From Paramecium sonneborni (lineage: Eukaryota > Ciliophora > Oligohymenophorea > Peniculida > Parameciidae), in assembly GCA_905182985.1 (NCBI GenBank), contig CAJJDN010000017.1, positions 624,654 through 688,653 of the forward strand: a stretch of 64,000 bases of DNA, given 5' to 3'. The notes beneath the pieces were generated by a model. It was not told the origin of the DNA. It did not search any database and saw only the letters and a list, made by a program, of their open reading frames with translations. How positions within the stretch are numbered: the stretch's first letter is position 1; every line of letters starts with the position of its first letter. A program made the translations under genes and the position numbers. Shown piece after piece: positions 36,201 to 51,300 of this stretch.

Positions 36201-39200
36201 ATTTTGATTCAAAAGGTCCAGTCAGCTAAAAGGTTTGTTAATTAATAGACTTTCCATAATAATAATGTGAATGGTCAAATTACACATGTATAACGACAGA
36301 TAAAACATCAGAATTATGTGATGTAATTGGAGCAAACTAATTTACATGTTATAAAAATACGAAAGGAAAATGTAGATGGAGTAAAGAAGCTTCTATATGT
36401 TATGAAATTCCAAAATAATAGAATATTTCAGAATTAGGTTGTGAAGATAATCTGAATTAATCTTTATGTAAATTAATAACAAGAGAAGCTTGTATATGGG
36501 ATGATACAAAATTTGACTGTTCACTATTTTAAAGTATATCATATAGTGATTTTTAAAAATTGAACAGAAATAATTTATATACTGAGAGAGCATGTAGAAA
36601 AATCTCAGGAGCTGGCATTAAGTATGATGATAAAAATAACAAGTGCACTTATGTCTAAGATACGAATAAAAATAATCCTTGTGAAACTATGACTAATGAC
36701 TATGCTTGCCTATATTTAACAAGAGGATCTTAATGTGTATATGATATAACTAAAACTCCTCCTTGTTAATAATTTACAGATGAATAAACTCAATGTACGA
36801 CTTCTAAAAATATTAATATCGAAATTTGTATGAAAATTCCAAAATAATGTTATTTCTCTAAATTGAAATTATAATGTTTAATTGCAGAAATACCTTCCTC
36901 TTAAACTTGTTCTTCCTTAAATTCATAATTAAATTTTGGTAATCATTATAATAAATTATCATGTTCTTCTATAAGTTAACTTAGAACTGAACCTTATTCT
37001 AAAAATTAATGTTATTAAGAATAAGATGAGATATAGTAATGCAATTAAGAGAGATTTTGTGAATGGGATAATTAATTATATGGATGTAAGGTAAAGGAGT
37101 TAAATATACTATTTTTTGATAGAGAAAATACAGTAAAAGGATATATTTATGAATATAAATTTTCAAATGATGATTGTCAAGAAGATTATGATTGCAATTA
37201 AACTGTTAAAATACCAGAGGAATATTTTTTAAATATTTGGAAAGAAGGAACACCTTCCTCTCTATAATGTGGTGTTAAAAAAAGATGTTAATATTAAAAT
37301 AAAGCTTGTAAAACAAAATCTGATTGTCTTAAAATATATAGTATCTCTAAATCAATAAATGAAGAAGGAATACAAATTGATGGAGTAAAACTTGATTAAG
37401 ATTGTAATTTTAAATGCTAAAAGCAAGATTAAATCATCTGTAATTAAAATGACACATAATAATTATAAGAAATTATTAAAGCCTCTTAAGTTTAAAGTTA
37501 AAAATGTGTGGGAATTTGTGAAAGTTAATCTAAAGATAACAAACCATGTATTCAAGATAAAGAGTGTGGTTCAATTCAAGTATTTAATGAAACTACAAGT
37601 ATCTATCAAACTAAATNTTTACATGTTATAAAAATACGAAAGGAAAATGTAGATGGAGTAAAGAAGCTTCTATATGTTATGAAATTCCAAAATAATAGAA
37701 TATTTCAGAATTAGGTTGTGAAGATAATCTGAATTAATCTTTATGTAAATTAATAACAAGAGAAGCTTGTATATGGGATGATACAAAATTTGACTGTTCA
37801 CTATTTTAAAGTATATCATATAGTGATTTTTAAAAATTGAACAGAAATAATTTATATACTGAGAGAGCATGTAGAAAAATCTCAGGAGCTGGCATTAAGT
37901 ATGATGATAAAAATAACAAGTGCACTTATGTCTAAGATACGAATAAAAATAATCCTTGTGAAACTATGACTAATGACTATGCTTGCCTATATTTAACAAG
38001 AGGATCTTAATGTGTATATGATATAACTAAAACTCCTCCTTGTTAATAATTTACAGATGAATAAACTCAATGTACGACTTCTAAAAATATTAATATCGAA
38101 ATTTGTATGAAAATTCCAAAATAATGTTATTTCTCTAAATTGAAATTATAATGTTTAATTGCAGAAATACCTTCCTCTTAAACTTGTTCTTCCTTAAATT
38201 CATAATTAAATTTTGGTAATCATTATAATAAATTATCATGTTCTTCTATAAGTTAACTTAGAACTGAACCTTATTCTAAAAATTAATGTTATTAAGAATA
38301 AGATGAGATATAGTAATGCAATTAAGAGAGATTTTGTGAATGGGATAATTAATTATATGGATGTAAGGTAAAGGAGTTAAATATACTATTTTTTGATAGA
38401 GAAAATACAGTAAAAGGATATATTTATGAATATAAATTTTCAAATGATGATTGTCAAGAAGATTATGATTGCAATTAAACTGTTAAAATACCAGAGGAAT
38501 ATTTTTTAAATATTTGGAAAGAAGGAACACCTTCCTCTCTATAATGTGGTGTTAAAAAAAGATGTTAATATTAAAATAAAGCTTGTAAAACAAAATCTGA
38601 TTGTCTTAAAATATATAGTATCTCTAAATCAATAAATGAAGAAGGAATACAAATTGATGGAGTAAAACTTGATTAAGATTGTAATTTTAAATGCTAAAAG
38701 CAAGATTAAATCATCTGTAATTAAAATGACACATAATAATTATAAGAAATTATTAAAGCCTCTTAAGTTTAAAGTTAAAAATGTGTGGGAATTTGTGAAA
38801 GTTAATCTAAAGATAACAAACCATGTATTCAAGATAAAGAGTGTGGTTCAATTCAAGTATTTAATGAAACTACAAGTATCTATCAAACTAAATAAAGTTT
38901 ATGTTAAAATAAAAAATGCGCTTAAGGTAAAAATAGTTGCAGTGGGTAGAGTGATTGTCCTGATTATGTTGAACCAAGATGGGAAACAAAAGTTGTTGAA
39001 TGCGCACAAAAAGATATCTTCACAATAAAACCCTTGTGCAAAGGATTTGGTTTCATTGCATTAAAATGTAATAATACTTACTCTAAAGCTCTTTGTTTGT
39101 ATGGAGTCTTAGAAGAATGTATTTTTGATTTAAATCAAGGAGGATGTATTTAATTAAAAGGAAATGAAAATAAAATACCTGATTGTTCTGCAATATCAAG

Positions 39201-42200
39201 TAGATGTAAACCTAAATAAGAAGCTTTGGATTGTGATTCAACAAAACCAATATGTAAAAATAGTACTTTATGTGAATCAACTAATCTAAATTCTTGTTTA
39301 AACAGTTTAAACAAAAAAGTAATTTGCTAAGCTGGATAAATGGAAATAATTCCAAATTAAAAGTCATGTTATTCATTATAAAGATAAATTTAAATATGTG
39401 AACCATTAAAACTACCTGAAGGTCTTTTATGTGAATCTTTTACTGATAATGTTTCTCCTGCATTATGTGCATCAGCTATTAATAATTGTAGATTTCACTC
39501 TTTTGCTTGTGTGTCTACTATTCCTAAAAATGAAAATAACAAATGTATTTGTGATTCCAGTTTCAGCAAATCACTTTGTGAAGAATGCAATTGTTTTTTT
39601 GATTTTGTTGGATATTGTTAACAATAGTAAGAAGTTCCTTAACTTAAACAAGATCAATCAAATAAATACTTTTTATGTTATGAAGTCAATTTACTAAATA
39701 TCGCAGATAAATCACGTATATGTGCTTTAGTTGAACAAGCTTGCAAATTTTATGAAATTTGTGAAGATGCAACTAATTATACCTGTGAACAATTAAATGG
39801 ATATATTACAAGTATCAAAGCATGTACTAAATGTGAAGGGTATAGCACTTAATATAGTCTTGATGATCATATTTGTAGATTTGCTATTCTAAGTTAAAAA
39901 AAATGTGATTTATTAAATAGATAGGGATGCTTATAAAAAACAAAAGGAATAATGTGTAAATGGGAAGATTATAAATGCAAGGAAATAACATAAATAACAG
40001 GTTCTGATATAAGAGATTGTTCAATTTACAATAGAGAGGCTTGTATAGAATTTTAACATGATTGTTGGTTTGATTTGGATATTGGATATTGTACATAATT
40101 TGATCCAAATAAAGGGTCTTGTAATTTATTATTAAATGAAGATCTTTGCATGTTTTCATTAAAAGAATCTTGCTTATGGGATTCTAATATTAAAATTTGT
40201 GTACAAAATGAAAAATCGGTTAGTGATTGTAAAGAATTAAATAAATATGGATGCTTAAATCAATAAATTTTATTATGTGTTTGGTCAGATTTATATAAAT
40301 GTTTGGAGGCTGATTTTGATGAAAATGCTGATTCTTGTGATAGTCCTATAAAAGAATTTAAAGAATCCTTTTAAAGGTCTTATGTAACACATTACAGCAA
40401 AAAAATATGTTCATCAATTAAGATTAATTTAAATTGTTTTTAAGATAATTATTATTAATGCAGAGAAACTATTGTTACTGATATTATTAAATGTGATAGT
40501 AATGGATTAAATAGATTTGGTTGTTTAAATAGATCATCTGGTAAATGTTAGTATGTAGATTAAGAATAATTATGTAAATACAATTTAAATGATCAAATAG
40601 GATGTTTAGATTCGTTAAATGAAGAAGCTTGTAACAGTTAAAAACTAACTTGTAAATTTGAGAAAAATACTTGTTCTCCTCTTTCATTAAAGAATTTATC
40701 TGAAATATTAGATACAAATTAAACTTATTAATATTCAAAAAGTGTTTGTAGTTCATTAGATAATGATCATTTAGAAAGTTTAATATTTAGTGAAGTTTAA
40801 AAAAGATGTCTCTTAATTTCACATAAATAACCTTTTATTGATTATTGTACTAAATTTGTTGGTAATAAGTACGCTTGTTTATAAAAAACAACATCACCTT
40901 GCGAATACAATAATTTAGATAAAACATGTTTTGCAACATCATAAGTCATATTAAAAACACCTTTAAACTGTTTTACTGAAAAAGATATAAATTGGGTAAC
41001 TTGTATATCATTATTTTCAAAATGCAAATTTATTAATAATAAATGTTAGGCAATTAATTCAAATGATAGTTGTGAATCTCTTTAAAATTAAAATGCAATT
41101 GTAAATGCATCAATTTGTGCTACTAGAACAGATAAAAAATGCAAATTAAATGTTAATTCTAATACTTGCGAAGTAATTCAAGATAATTTTTAATAATTAA
41201 ATATTTAATCATATCTTTAATGTTCTACTCCTGGTTTAAATAAAATTGGATGCATATTTATAACTAAAGGTTACCAATGCAGATTTTCTAATAATTAATG
41301 TATTTTTGATTTTGGATAAGCACTTTGTAATGATTTTATAAATGAAGATAAATGTTATTAAATTAAAACTAAGGGACAATATTGCAAATTTGATGATAAA
41401 GGTTGTCAGTAAATTACAAATCGTTAGGAATTAAATAAATGCAATCATGAATTCAAAACAAATCCTGTTACATGCTCAGCTAGTTAAGATATTGCATGTC
41501 ATTATAATATTATTGAATAATAATGTTAAGAGTTTAAAAATCCATCCTCACCATTAAAGTCAAATTTAGGACAAAACTTTTTTATTTCTAATCTTTTATC
41601 TTTTAATTCTTAAGCATGTTAAATAAATAATATCCTTAGACTTTCTGAAAAAAATATTAATTCTTCCTTAGATTAAGAATAAAGTCTTATTTTTTTAAAG
41701 ACAAAATGGACAAATTAGTGTGTTGAAATAGTTTCAACAGATATTAATACATTAAAATGTAATGATTAAGTAAATGAAAAAACATGTTTAGAAATTAGAA
41801 CTCCTTTTTAATATTGTTAGTTTATAAATTAGAAATGTCAATTTTAAGATTTAAATAAGTTTAAATAAACCTAATGCAATTTAATTCAGAAAATTAATTC
41901 TGGAATATTTTGTTAAATAAATGAAGTATACCTTTGTGAATTTAAAGAGTCTACCTAATCATGTTAAGATGTTGATCCAAACATTAATCCAGAAAACATT
42001 AAATGTGTTGATGAAAATCCAAGTACTGTTGGATATAGTAAGAAGGCATGTAAATTAAATATATAAAATTGTAATTTTATTGATGGATGTTATTAAATTG
42101 CTGCAACAAATAATATTAAATTTTGTAATTAATTTTAAGAAGACAATTGTAATTAAGCAAAAAGAGAAGGTTGTAAAATTGATTAAAAATAATGCTTAGC

Positions 42201-45200
42201 GATTACTTCTGATGAATATTCTACATTATAATGTAGTTAAGCTGCAAATAAAATTGGATGTTTAAATATTACGTCTAAAAAATAATTTTGTAAGTATGAA
42301 GGTGAAATTTGTAAATTCATCAAAATAGAGGGTCCATATGGTTATTGTTTAAATTTATAGTAAATTAATAGTTATGTATTTTGTGAAAACACTTTTGATA
42401 TCCCTTGTTAATTTAATGCTTATGAATATAAATGTGAATAAACAAATAGTGATAGTTATTTACCATGTATTAGAGGTTTAAATCAAATTGCATGTTTGAC
42501 TTCTACAAAATAAACTTTATAATGTTAATTTTATCATTATTGTTATGGACCTAATTATGATATTCTTAATTGTAAATCTACACACATTAATGATTGTTGC
42601 TTATTAGCAAATACGATTGAGAGTTGTTTATTTTAGGATTAATTTTCATGTTAATGGCAAAATGAATAGTGTTCCGAATTTTCAGAATAGTATGGAAACT
42701 AAACCTGTGAAATATTAACAAATGTTTCTAGAAAAGTTTGTTATGAAAAAGAAAACTCTAATTGCATTTTCGATATAGATTAGTTAAAATGTATAGAGAT
42801 TAATCCAGAAACATGTGATTAAGTTTAAACAAAAGAACAATGTAATAAATTGTAAGATTTGCCATGTTATTGGGATATTGTTAAATTATAATGTTTATTT
42901 AAAGATAAAAATTCAAATGATGGATGTTAAGATATATAAGATTAATGGGGAAGTTAAAGAGCATGCTTGGATGTTGAAAGATAAGGCCAAATGTGTATAT
43001 TTGATTAAATATGTATTACATATGTGCAAACTTAAGACATTGGTTGTTCGAAACAATTAAATAGATAATCTTGCTTAAAGTAAGTATTCCATTAATGTTT
43101 TTGGAATGTTTATCAAGTTGAAGTTAAAAAATATAGTCAAAGCAAATCAAAAGATACAATTGAATTTGGCATTTGTCTTGAATATAATTAAGAATCCAAT
43201 TCTAAATGCAATTCTAATCTTAGTTATTTAGCTTGCTTAAATATTAATACACCTAATATTTTTTGTAAATGGGAAGATTATGAATGTAAAGACGTTAAAA
43301 ATAATTCAATATTTACTCTAAGATCTTTTTCTTAAGTAAATTGTAATACTTGTGGTATAATAAATGATGGTTCTCATGCAATGTGTGATATTAAGAATTT
43401 TAAATGTTAGAATATACAATAATAAAAGATTAATTTATGTGATTTACCTGGTATGAATAGAGAAGCCTGTTTTCATGTAAAAGGTTAACCATGTAAATGG
43501 AATGACATAACAAAAAGATGTCTAAAATAAAATGAATCTGTTGATTCAAAAAAACTAAATTCATAAGATAGTTGCAAATTAACAGATGTTAATATTGAAG
43601 TATGTTCTAAATTATATATACCACTTCCTTGTGGATTTTTTGGAAGTTATTGTGATTAAATTGATCTAAATTAAATATCTTGTGATTATCCAGGATTAAA
43701 TTAGTATGCATGTCTTAATATTAAAAATTATCCTTGTGGATGGATTTATGATGATATACTATAAAATTATGAATGTAAATTTATCTAAGATTTTGATACA
43801 TGCTTAGGATATCAATATTTTGTTAACCCTTTTGTATGTACTTAAATTATTGATGGTCCATGTTTTTATAATTAAAATTTAAATAATTGTGTTTTACTTT
43901 AGCAAACACAAACTTAATGTAATTTAATAGGAATAAATAATATTGGATGCTCTTTTATAGAAAATTGTGTTTTTTTTAATGGTAATTGTGTTAAATATGA
44001 TAAAACAATGAACTTAAGCTGTGAAGATGCTTTATTTTCAAATTATTAGGTTTGCTCATAAATAGAAAAAAACAGATGTAAATATAACATTTTAGGATAT
44101 GGTTGCATATCATCAGAAATGTAGGACTTATGTTCTACAAAAGGAATTAATTAGATTGGATGTAATGATTTAATAGAATGCTAATGGAATATATCTAAAT
44201 GTTAATGCAAATCGATGATAACTAAATATCCTGAATGTGATTTGATTAAAGATTCAAAAAAATGCTAAAGTTTAAACTATTGTTATATTTATGCATCTAA
44301 TTCTTAATATGCTATTGACATTACTTAATAGATAATAAATTAAAATTTAGCAAAATGCCTGAGAAAAACATGTGCTTATTATTTAATAGATGAATGCGAT
44401 AGTCAATAAATTGATACAGATATTTGTTATATAAATTCTAAGAATGAATGTAAGTAAGCTAGTAGATGTGAAGAAATTATTTCACCAATGAATGATTGTT
44501 AGAAGTACATTATAAAAAATAAATAATGTTTGATTGGCTATAATACTAATAATTGTATAGCTTCACCAGAATGTGAAATATTGGATAAGGATACCTGCTT
44601 GTAATTTACAGATGATTGTTTTTACGAATCTGCTTGTAAAACATTAGATTGCCGATATTTCACAACAGAAAAGAAATGTATTAAAAAAAATTGTGAATGG
44701 TAAAAATAGAATAAAGTTTGCATCAATTCAAAATTATGTGCTTCTCTTGATAAAGAGTTTTGTATGAATAGTAAATAAAATGGAAAATAGTGTGTTTTAA
44801 TAGGGGAGGAAGGAGAGAATCAATTTTGTACAGATATTGGATGTAGATATTTGTAAATAAAATATTCTTTATGCAATGGAGCTTAAATAGGGGAAGAGGC
44901 TTGTGTTACTTTATCAGATTCAAGTTGTGTAAGTTGTGAAGAAATTATAGATCCTTGTATTTGTTTATTATATCAAGATTCTTGTGAATATGATCGCTTT
45001 TATAATATGTGTAAGTCTATTACATGTGAAAGTTTTAATGAAGAAACATGTCCCTCTACTAGATGTTAATTTGATTTGAACAATTAAGTATTTTTATTAA
45101 TTCATCTTTTTTAGGTATGCATTCCATTTTGTTAAAATAATTACAATCCAAAATAATGCAATATTTATGAGTTTAGCTGTTATTGGAATTATGATTAATA

Positions 45201-45321
45201 ATTATGTATTTAAATCAAGGCCTCCAAAATTCAAAAACAACCAGAAAACAATATTCAAATTTTTAATGTTCATCAATTGGTTTTGAGATTGACGATACTC
45301 TTTTTAATTTTGGAATTCTGA
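33208..45321 (+). CDS. Giant Cys-rich repeat secreted/surface protein C (about 3580 aa once the internal duplication is removed)
   Basis: Signal peptide MFKQNLIILILIFHC, then thousands of residues built from units like C-STLGLSKKAC-LLIKNNYC-TFYRGFC and CKWDGIKC: regular Cys with 'LGLN(K/R).GC' and 'C.W...C' motifs, similar in style to Paramecium surface-antigen repeats. The C-terminus (VLRLTILFLILEF) is hydrophobic right at the end, as in GPI-anchor signals. Introns: 33326-33346 (21 nt), 33473-33497 (25 nt), 33888-33911 (24 nt) and 45088-45114 (27 nt). The first and third are multiples of three without stops and are inferred from paralogues D and E. The N at 37617 splits a 1.28 kb duplicate; removing 1277 bp restores divisibility by three across the whole gene. 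It is larger than classical immobilisation antigens and has introns, so it is probably a related but separate family. Confidence 0.82.
36341..37616. repeat. Direct repeat 3, copy 1 (1276 bp, ends at N)
   Basis: Reads the same as 37618-38893 where compared, inside gene C, with a single N at 37617 between them. The duplicated length including the N (1277) is not a multiple of three, so as written the protein would be frameshifted. Confidence 0.93.
37618..38893. repeat. Direct repeat 3, copy 2 (1276 bp)
   Basis: Second copy of 36341-37616, continuous with downstream gene C sequence. See copy 1. Confidence 0.93.
39910..41500 (+). repeat. Inverted near-identical tract shared by giant genes C and D, C side
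   Basis: This part of gene C is nearly identical at DNA level to the reverse complement of about 49150-50741 in gene D. Long runs match base for base, with scattered single differences; outside it the two genes are clearly diverged. Boundaries are approximate, read by eye. Confidence 0.8.
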
Positions 45322-45374
45322 AAATAATATTTATATAAATGAAATGAATAAAAATATGTATTTTATATGATGAG

Positions 45375-48300
45375 TCAAATTAGCATCCAAACAATTGTAG
45401 CATAAATATGGAAAGCCATATCAATAAACTCAGAATTTGAGATTATTGAATGTTCTAATTAAATTTCATAACAAATATTTGTATCATGATTCCAGTGACA
45501 AACTGGGTTATTTTCAATACAATCGTCTTAATTACCTAAAAAAATACAGTTAAAATGGCATATCTAAATTAATGTTTTTATTTACATTTTATTCATTTTT
45601 GTAAAGGCAAAATGGAAATAATTAACAATCACTTTCTTTTTTAAAGAGATTACAATTTATCGATTCGCATTAACCCAAAATTTCATTAAATTTGCAATAC
45701 TCTTATTCAGCACATAAACAAAAATCTTTAATTTCCTCACATTATACACACGAGTAATCTTTGAGTTGGACACAAATATTTTTATTTATATATGAACCTC
45801 TACAGTATGAATTCTAAGATAAATATCTACAACCTTGTTCGCTACAAAAGCTATCTTATTCATTTGTAATCCAAATGCATTAAATTTAATTACTAGAATT
45901 TTAATTACAATTTTTTTCTGTTTTATAATTATCACATGGTTATTTATTAGAACATTTATGTCTATTTTACTCCCATTCACAATTATAATATCTACAAATT
46001 TATTCTTATTATAAATCTTAACATTATTTCGTTTAACATTTATCTAGATATTCGCAATGATTCAAATATTAATTACATATATCATAATTTAATTCTGAAC
46101 ATATTAAGCGTCTACAAGAAGTTTTATCGAAGTTGTCAATACAAGGCATACCATTAATATTTAAGTTTGAGCATGATTGATATGAATTTTTAACATCCTC
46201 ACATTTATTTGCCTACAAACATGTATTTTCAGTACTTAAATAACAAAAATCATTCAATATTTAGTAATTTTAGCATTCTTTTTATGATATATCTGAACAA
46301 ACTTTTCTTCTACAAATTCCCAAGTTTTAGGTTTTAATTTATGAATTAATTTCATCATTATTAATTTTTTAATAAATATATATACATTAATTGTGTTATT
46401 CGCATTTATCTGATTCAATAATTAATGAACAATCTGGGAGAATATTTTAAATGCTGGTACATTAACAATTATTATTAGTCCAAAAACAATTACTTTTTGA
46501 ATGAATACATCCTGTCTCACTCAAACCTTAAGCTTTACATATTTCATTTGATTATGAAGGAATGCACCCATAATTTAATGGACTATATTTACATTAATCA
46601 TAAGCATTTTTACAAATATCTTCATTAGCTAAAGGAAATTAGAGACAACTATAACTGGATTATTAAATAGGCTAACATTTATTATTCTCAAAATAACATC
46701 CTTTAATTTGAGAACATCCAATGTAATTTAAGCCTTCAATTTCACAATCAGATAGTAATATTTACGGAGTCTAACAACTAAGAGTTTCTGAATTGTAAAT
46801 GCAAGCATCAACTTAAACTAAAGTGCATACCATAGAATTGACTTATAGTTTAATTTCATTACAAGAATCATAAGGTTAAAAATCATCACAATGATAATAT
46901 TCATCTTCTTCATTCTTAATCCAAGCACATGGATAATTTGTAATTTTTAAGCAACCAAATTTGTTTAATCCTAAATGTTTGCAATTAACATTTCTATCAA
47001 CTTTGCCACAACCATTACCAATAAATCCACAACTTTCATCTACTTCAATTAATGTACAAGCCTTTGAGCTAAGACCAGATAAATTACAAGATATTTTAAA
47101 ATTTGTACCTTCTTTTTTGATTAATTCACACAATTTCTCGATATTATTCCACTTACATAATTCATTTTAAATATTTATACAAGATTAAAAATTTAAACCA
47201 AATTTTGAAGTAGCACATGACAAGATGCTAACATCTTTTATTTCAATGCAAGAATTCAATTCTTCAGAATAAGAAATTAATCTTTCATCATTATATAATC
47301 CGCAAACAGTTGGATTAATATTTTACACTAATTAAAGTACTTTATTCTCATTACTTATATAATTAGATATATAGAATTTCTAGCATTAATTATTTTACCA
47401 AACACAGAATGCTTCATTCTTTCGAATTTTTATACACGATTTATAACTAAGATAAATATTGCAGGCTCTTGAATCATATTCTATAAATTATTGGCATTCT
47501 CCAATTAGCTCCTTTTCAAAATGAATTTCTTATTTCTTCTTTTTTATGTTTACTTCTTTTATAATCCATTCGCATTCACTAATTGTTTATTATAAACAAG
47601 AGAATATATTAAGATTATCTGTGCAATTATTTAAACCCTCTTTTTGCTAAAATGTTTGGCATTTGTTATTTAAGAATATACATTTTTAGCCAAATTTTTC
47701 AATCATGGTACAAGCTTTTAGATTACCAATTTAATTTTAAATGTTTCTGCACTCATCGAAGATATTTTTCTCTTTATAAGTACAAATTTCTTAGATTTCA
47801 TTCCAAACACATGGGAAATTTGTTATTCTATTGCATAAATCAAAAGTTTAAACTTCATCACAACTTTAGGGAATTATTTATTTACAAGCAAAAGTTTATG
47901 AATCAAATACACAAAATTGATTTTTTGTAGAAGAGCAAACATTAACTGAAGCATTTTTAATTTAATTACAATCTATTTAGTTAATTTATTAATAACTCTA
48001 GCATCCTTAATTCCATTAACATTTAAATTTTTTTTGAAACAAACAAATTTCTTTATTTGGTGCCATTAAACAACAATCATTAATAGAATTAGAATTACAT
48101 TCTAGTATATTATTATTAGGTCCATAACAATAGTCTAGGAATTTACATTAATATAATTTATTAGTTAAATTATAACATGCAAATATGTTTAGTCCACGAA
48201 GACAATCATAATTATTTTCAGTAGCTATTTCACATTTATTCATTTGCAAATTATATTTGCATGGTCTATCAGTTGTTTATTCACAAAATTTAAATGAATT

Positions 48301-51300
48301 AATTTAATTCATTTCTTGACATTTTGCTTTAAAATCAATCATTAAGTCTTTGAATTAACATTCCTCAAATTTGCTATTATAATAGCAAGTTTATCCAGGA
48401 GTTTAAATTTAAATACAACCTTAAGCATTTATTGCTTCCTCACATTTTATAAAATTATAATCATTATTAATTAATGCTTTACAATTATTTTATTAAAAAG
48501 TACAACCTTATGTAATAATTTATTTGCAAAGTTTAATTTTATTTTAATTTACATCTTAACATAAAGCAACTGATTATTCTATGTTTTTATAACATGCTCC
48601 AACAAAAGTGCAATCAGTTGGGTTCATGGCACAAGCTTTTTCATTATATCCTTTCTTATAAGTTTAAGTAAAATCACAATCTATTTTTGATTCTGGTAGA
48701 ACTTCTTAGCAAGCTTTTTAAAAAATATTAAATTCACAAGGAATATCACTTGTTATTTCACAAAAAGCACCACTATTTACTTTTTGAAAATGATTACAAT
48801 TAGAATTTTATCGTAAATTATCCAGATTTACTGACTAACACAAATAATTTTCATATTTGCAAAATTAAAATGGTGTTTAAATATTAATACAAGCAGACTC
48901 ATTTAATCGATCATTGCACTTTAGCATTGTCAAATCAATTTATTAGACTTCATAACATTCATTGATTGGTTATTATTATTCATCTTAAATTTTCCAGTAA
49001 ACTTTCTTACCATCTATCGAATATTTTTGGCATGCTAAGAAATTAAAAGAAATTTTATTATCCCAATTTTAGTTTACAGAAACATTTTCTTAGTAATTAT
49101 CAGAATATTCTATGCATTTTTTATTAAATTTATCATAATAGCATGCTATATCTTAGCTAATTGAGCAGGTAATAGGATTGGTTTTAAAGGAATGATTACA
49201 TTTAAAAAGTTCTCCTTATTAATTATCAATTTACTGACAACCTTTATCATCAAATTTGCAATATTGTCCCTTAGTTTTAATTGAATAACATTTATCTTCA
49301 TTTATAAAATCATTACAAAGTGCTTATCCAAAATCAAAAATACATTAATTATTAGAAAATCTGCATTGGTAACCTTTAGTTATAAATATGCATCCAATTT
49401 TATTTAAACCAGGAGTAGAACATTAAACATATGATTAAATATTTAATTATTAAAAATTATCTTGAATTACTTCGCAAGTATTAGAATTAACATTTAATTT
49501 GCATTTTTTATCTGTTCTAGTAGCACAAATTGATGCATTTACAATTGCATTTTAATTTTAAAGAGATTCACAACTATCATTTGAATTAATTGCCTAACAT
49601 TTATTATTAATAAATTTGCATTTTGAAAATAATGATATACAAGTTACCCAATTTATATCTTTTTCAGTAAAACAGTTTAAAGGTGTTTTTAATAAGACTT
49701 ATGATGTTGCAAAACATGTTTTATCTAAATTATTGTATTCACAAGGTGATGTTGTCTTTTATAAACAAGCATACTTATTAATAACAAACTTATTACAATA
49801 ATCAATAAAAGGTTATCTATATGAAACTAAGAGACATCTTTTTTAAACTTCACTAAATATTAAACTTTCTAAATGATCATTATCTAATGAACTACAAACA
49901 CTCTTTGAATATTAATAAGTTTAATTTGTATCTAATATTTCAGATATATTTTTTAATAAAAGAGAAGAACAAATATTTTTCTCAAATTTACAAGTTAGTT
50001 TTTAACTGATACAAGCTTCTTTATTTAACGAATCTAAACATCCTATTTGATCATTTAAATTGTATTTACATAATTATTCTTAATCTACATACTAACATTT
50101 ACCAGATGATCTATTTAAACAACCAAATCTATTTAATCCATTACTATCACATTTAATAATATCAGTAACAATAGTTTCTCTGCATTAATAATAATTATCT
50201 TAAAAACAATTTAAATTAATCTTAATTGATGAACATATTTTTTTGCTGTAATGTGTTACATAAGACCTTTAAAAGGATTCTTTAAATTCTTTTATAGGAC
50301 TTTTACAAGAATCAGCATTTTCATCAAAATCAGCCTCCAAACATTTATATAAATCTGACCAAACACATAATAAAATTTATTGATTTAAGCATCCATATTT
50401 ATTTAATTCTTTACAATCACTAACCTATTTTTCATTTTGTACACAAATTTTAATATTAGAATCCCATAAGCAAGATTCTTTTAATGAAAATATACAAAGA
50501 TCTTCATTTAATAATAAATTGCAAGACCCTTTATTTGGATCAAATTATGTACAATATCCAATATCCAAATCAAACCAACAATCATGTTAAAATTCTATAC
50601 AAGCCTCTCTATTGTAAATTGAACAATCTCTTATATCAGAACCTGTTATTTATGTTATTTCCTTGCATTCATAATCTTCCCATTTACACATTATTCCTTT
50701 TGTTTTTTATAAGCATCCCTATCTATTTAATAAATAACAAGATTCTATATCCAAATCCAAAATTTTACAATATTAGGTTTTATAATATTTCATTGATAAT
50801 CCCTCACATCTAGTGCAAGCTTTTTGAGAAACAACAAAATTTAAAAGATAATCACAAGTATAATGTGTTGCATCTTCACATTTCATAGAATATCTACAAG
50901 CTTATTAGACCAGTCCACAAGCTATTTTGATATTTTCTGGATCAGTTGCTAATAAATTTACTTCATAACACAAATAATATTTATTTGATTTATCCTTTAA
51001 TTCTTATGGAGGTAAATTATTCTTTTAACAATATCCTAATAAATCATAAACGCATTCACATTCCTCACATAAAGATTTACTATAAGACCTATCACAAATG
51101 CATTGATTATTATCTAAATATGATATACAACTATCCTTAAAAAATCTGCATTTATCAGCAGCTCCTGCACATGTAAATATAGAATGATTAGTTATGCTAG
51201 CACAAAAATAAGGCTCTAATTTATTTATTTCATTGATGCAACCTTTAAACTTTCTAGTAATTGAAGGACAGGTACTATCTGTAACGTTTTATTCTATATC

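Noticed and set aside
40842..41027. Antisense frame that recurs almost unchanged at 49616-49801
   Set aside because: It is the mirror of the C/D converted tract; its conservation is explained by the sense-strand Cys-rich gene.
33208..45321. Reading the 1.28 kb repeat in gene C as a real repeat expansion
   Set aside because: It is split by an N, shows no differences that I could see, and breaks the frame (1277 is not a multiple of three).
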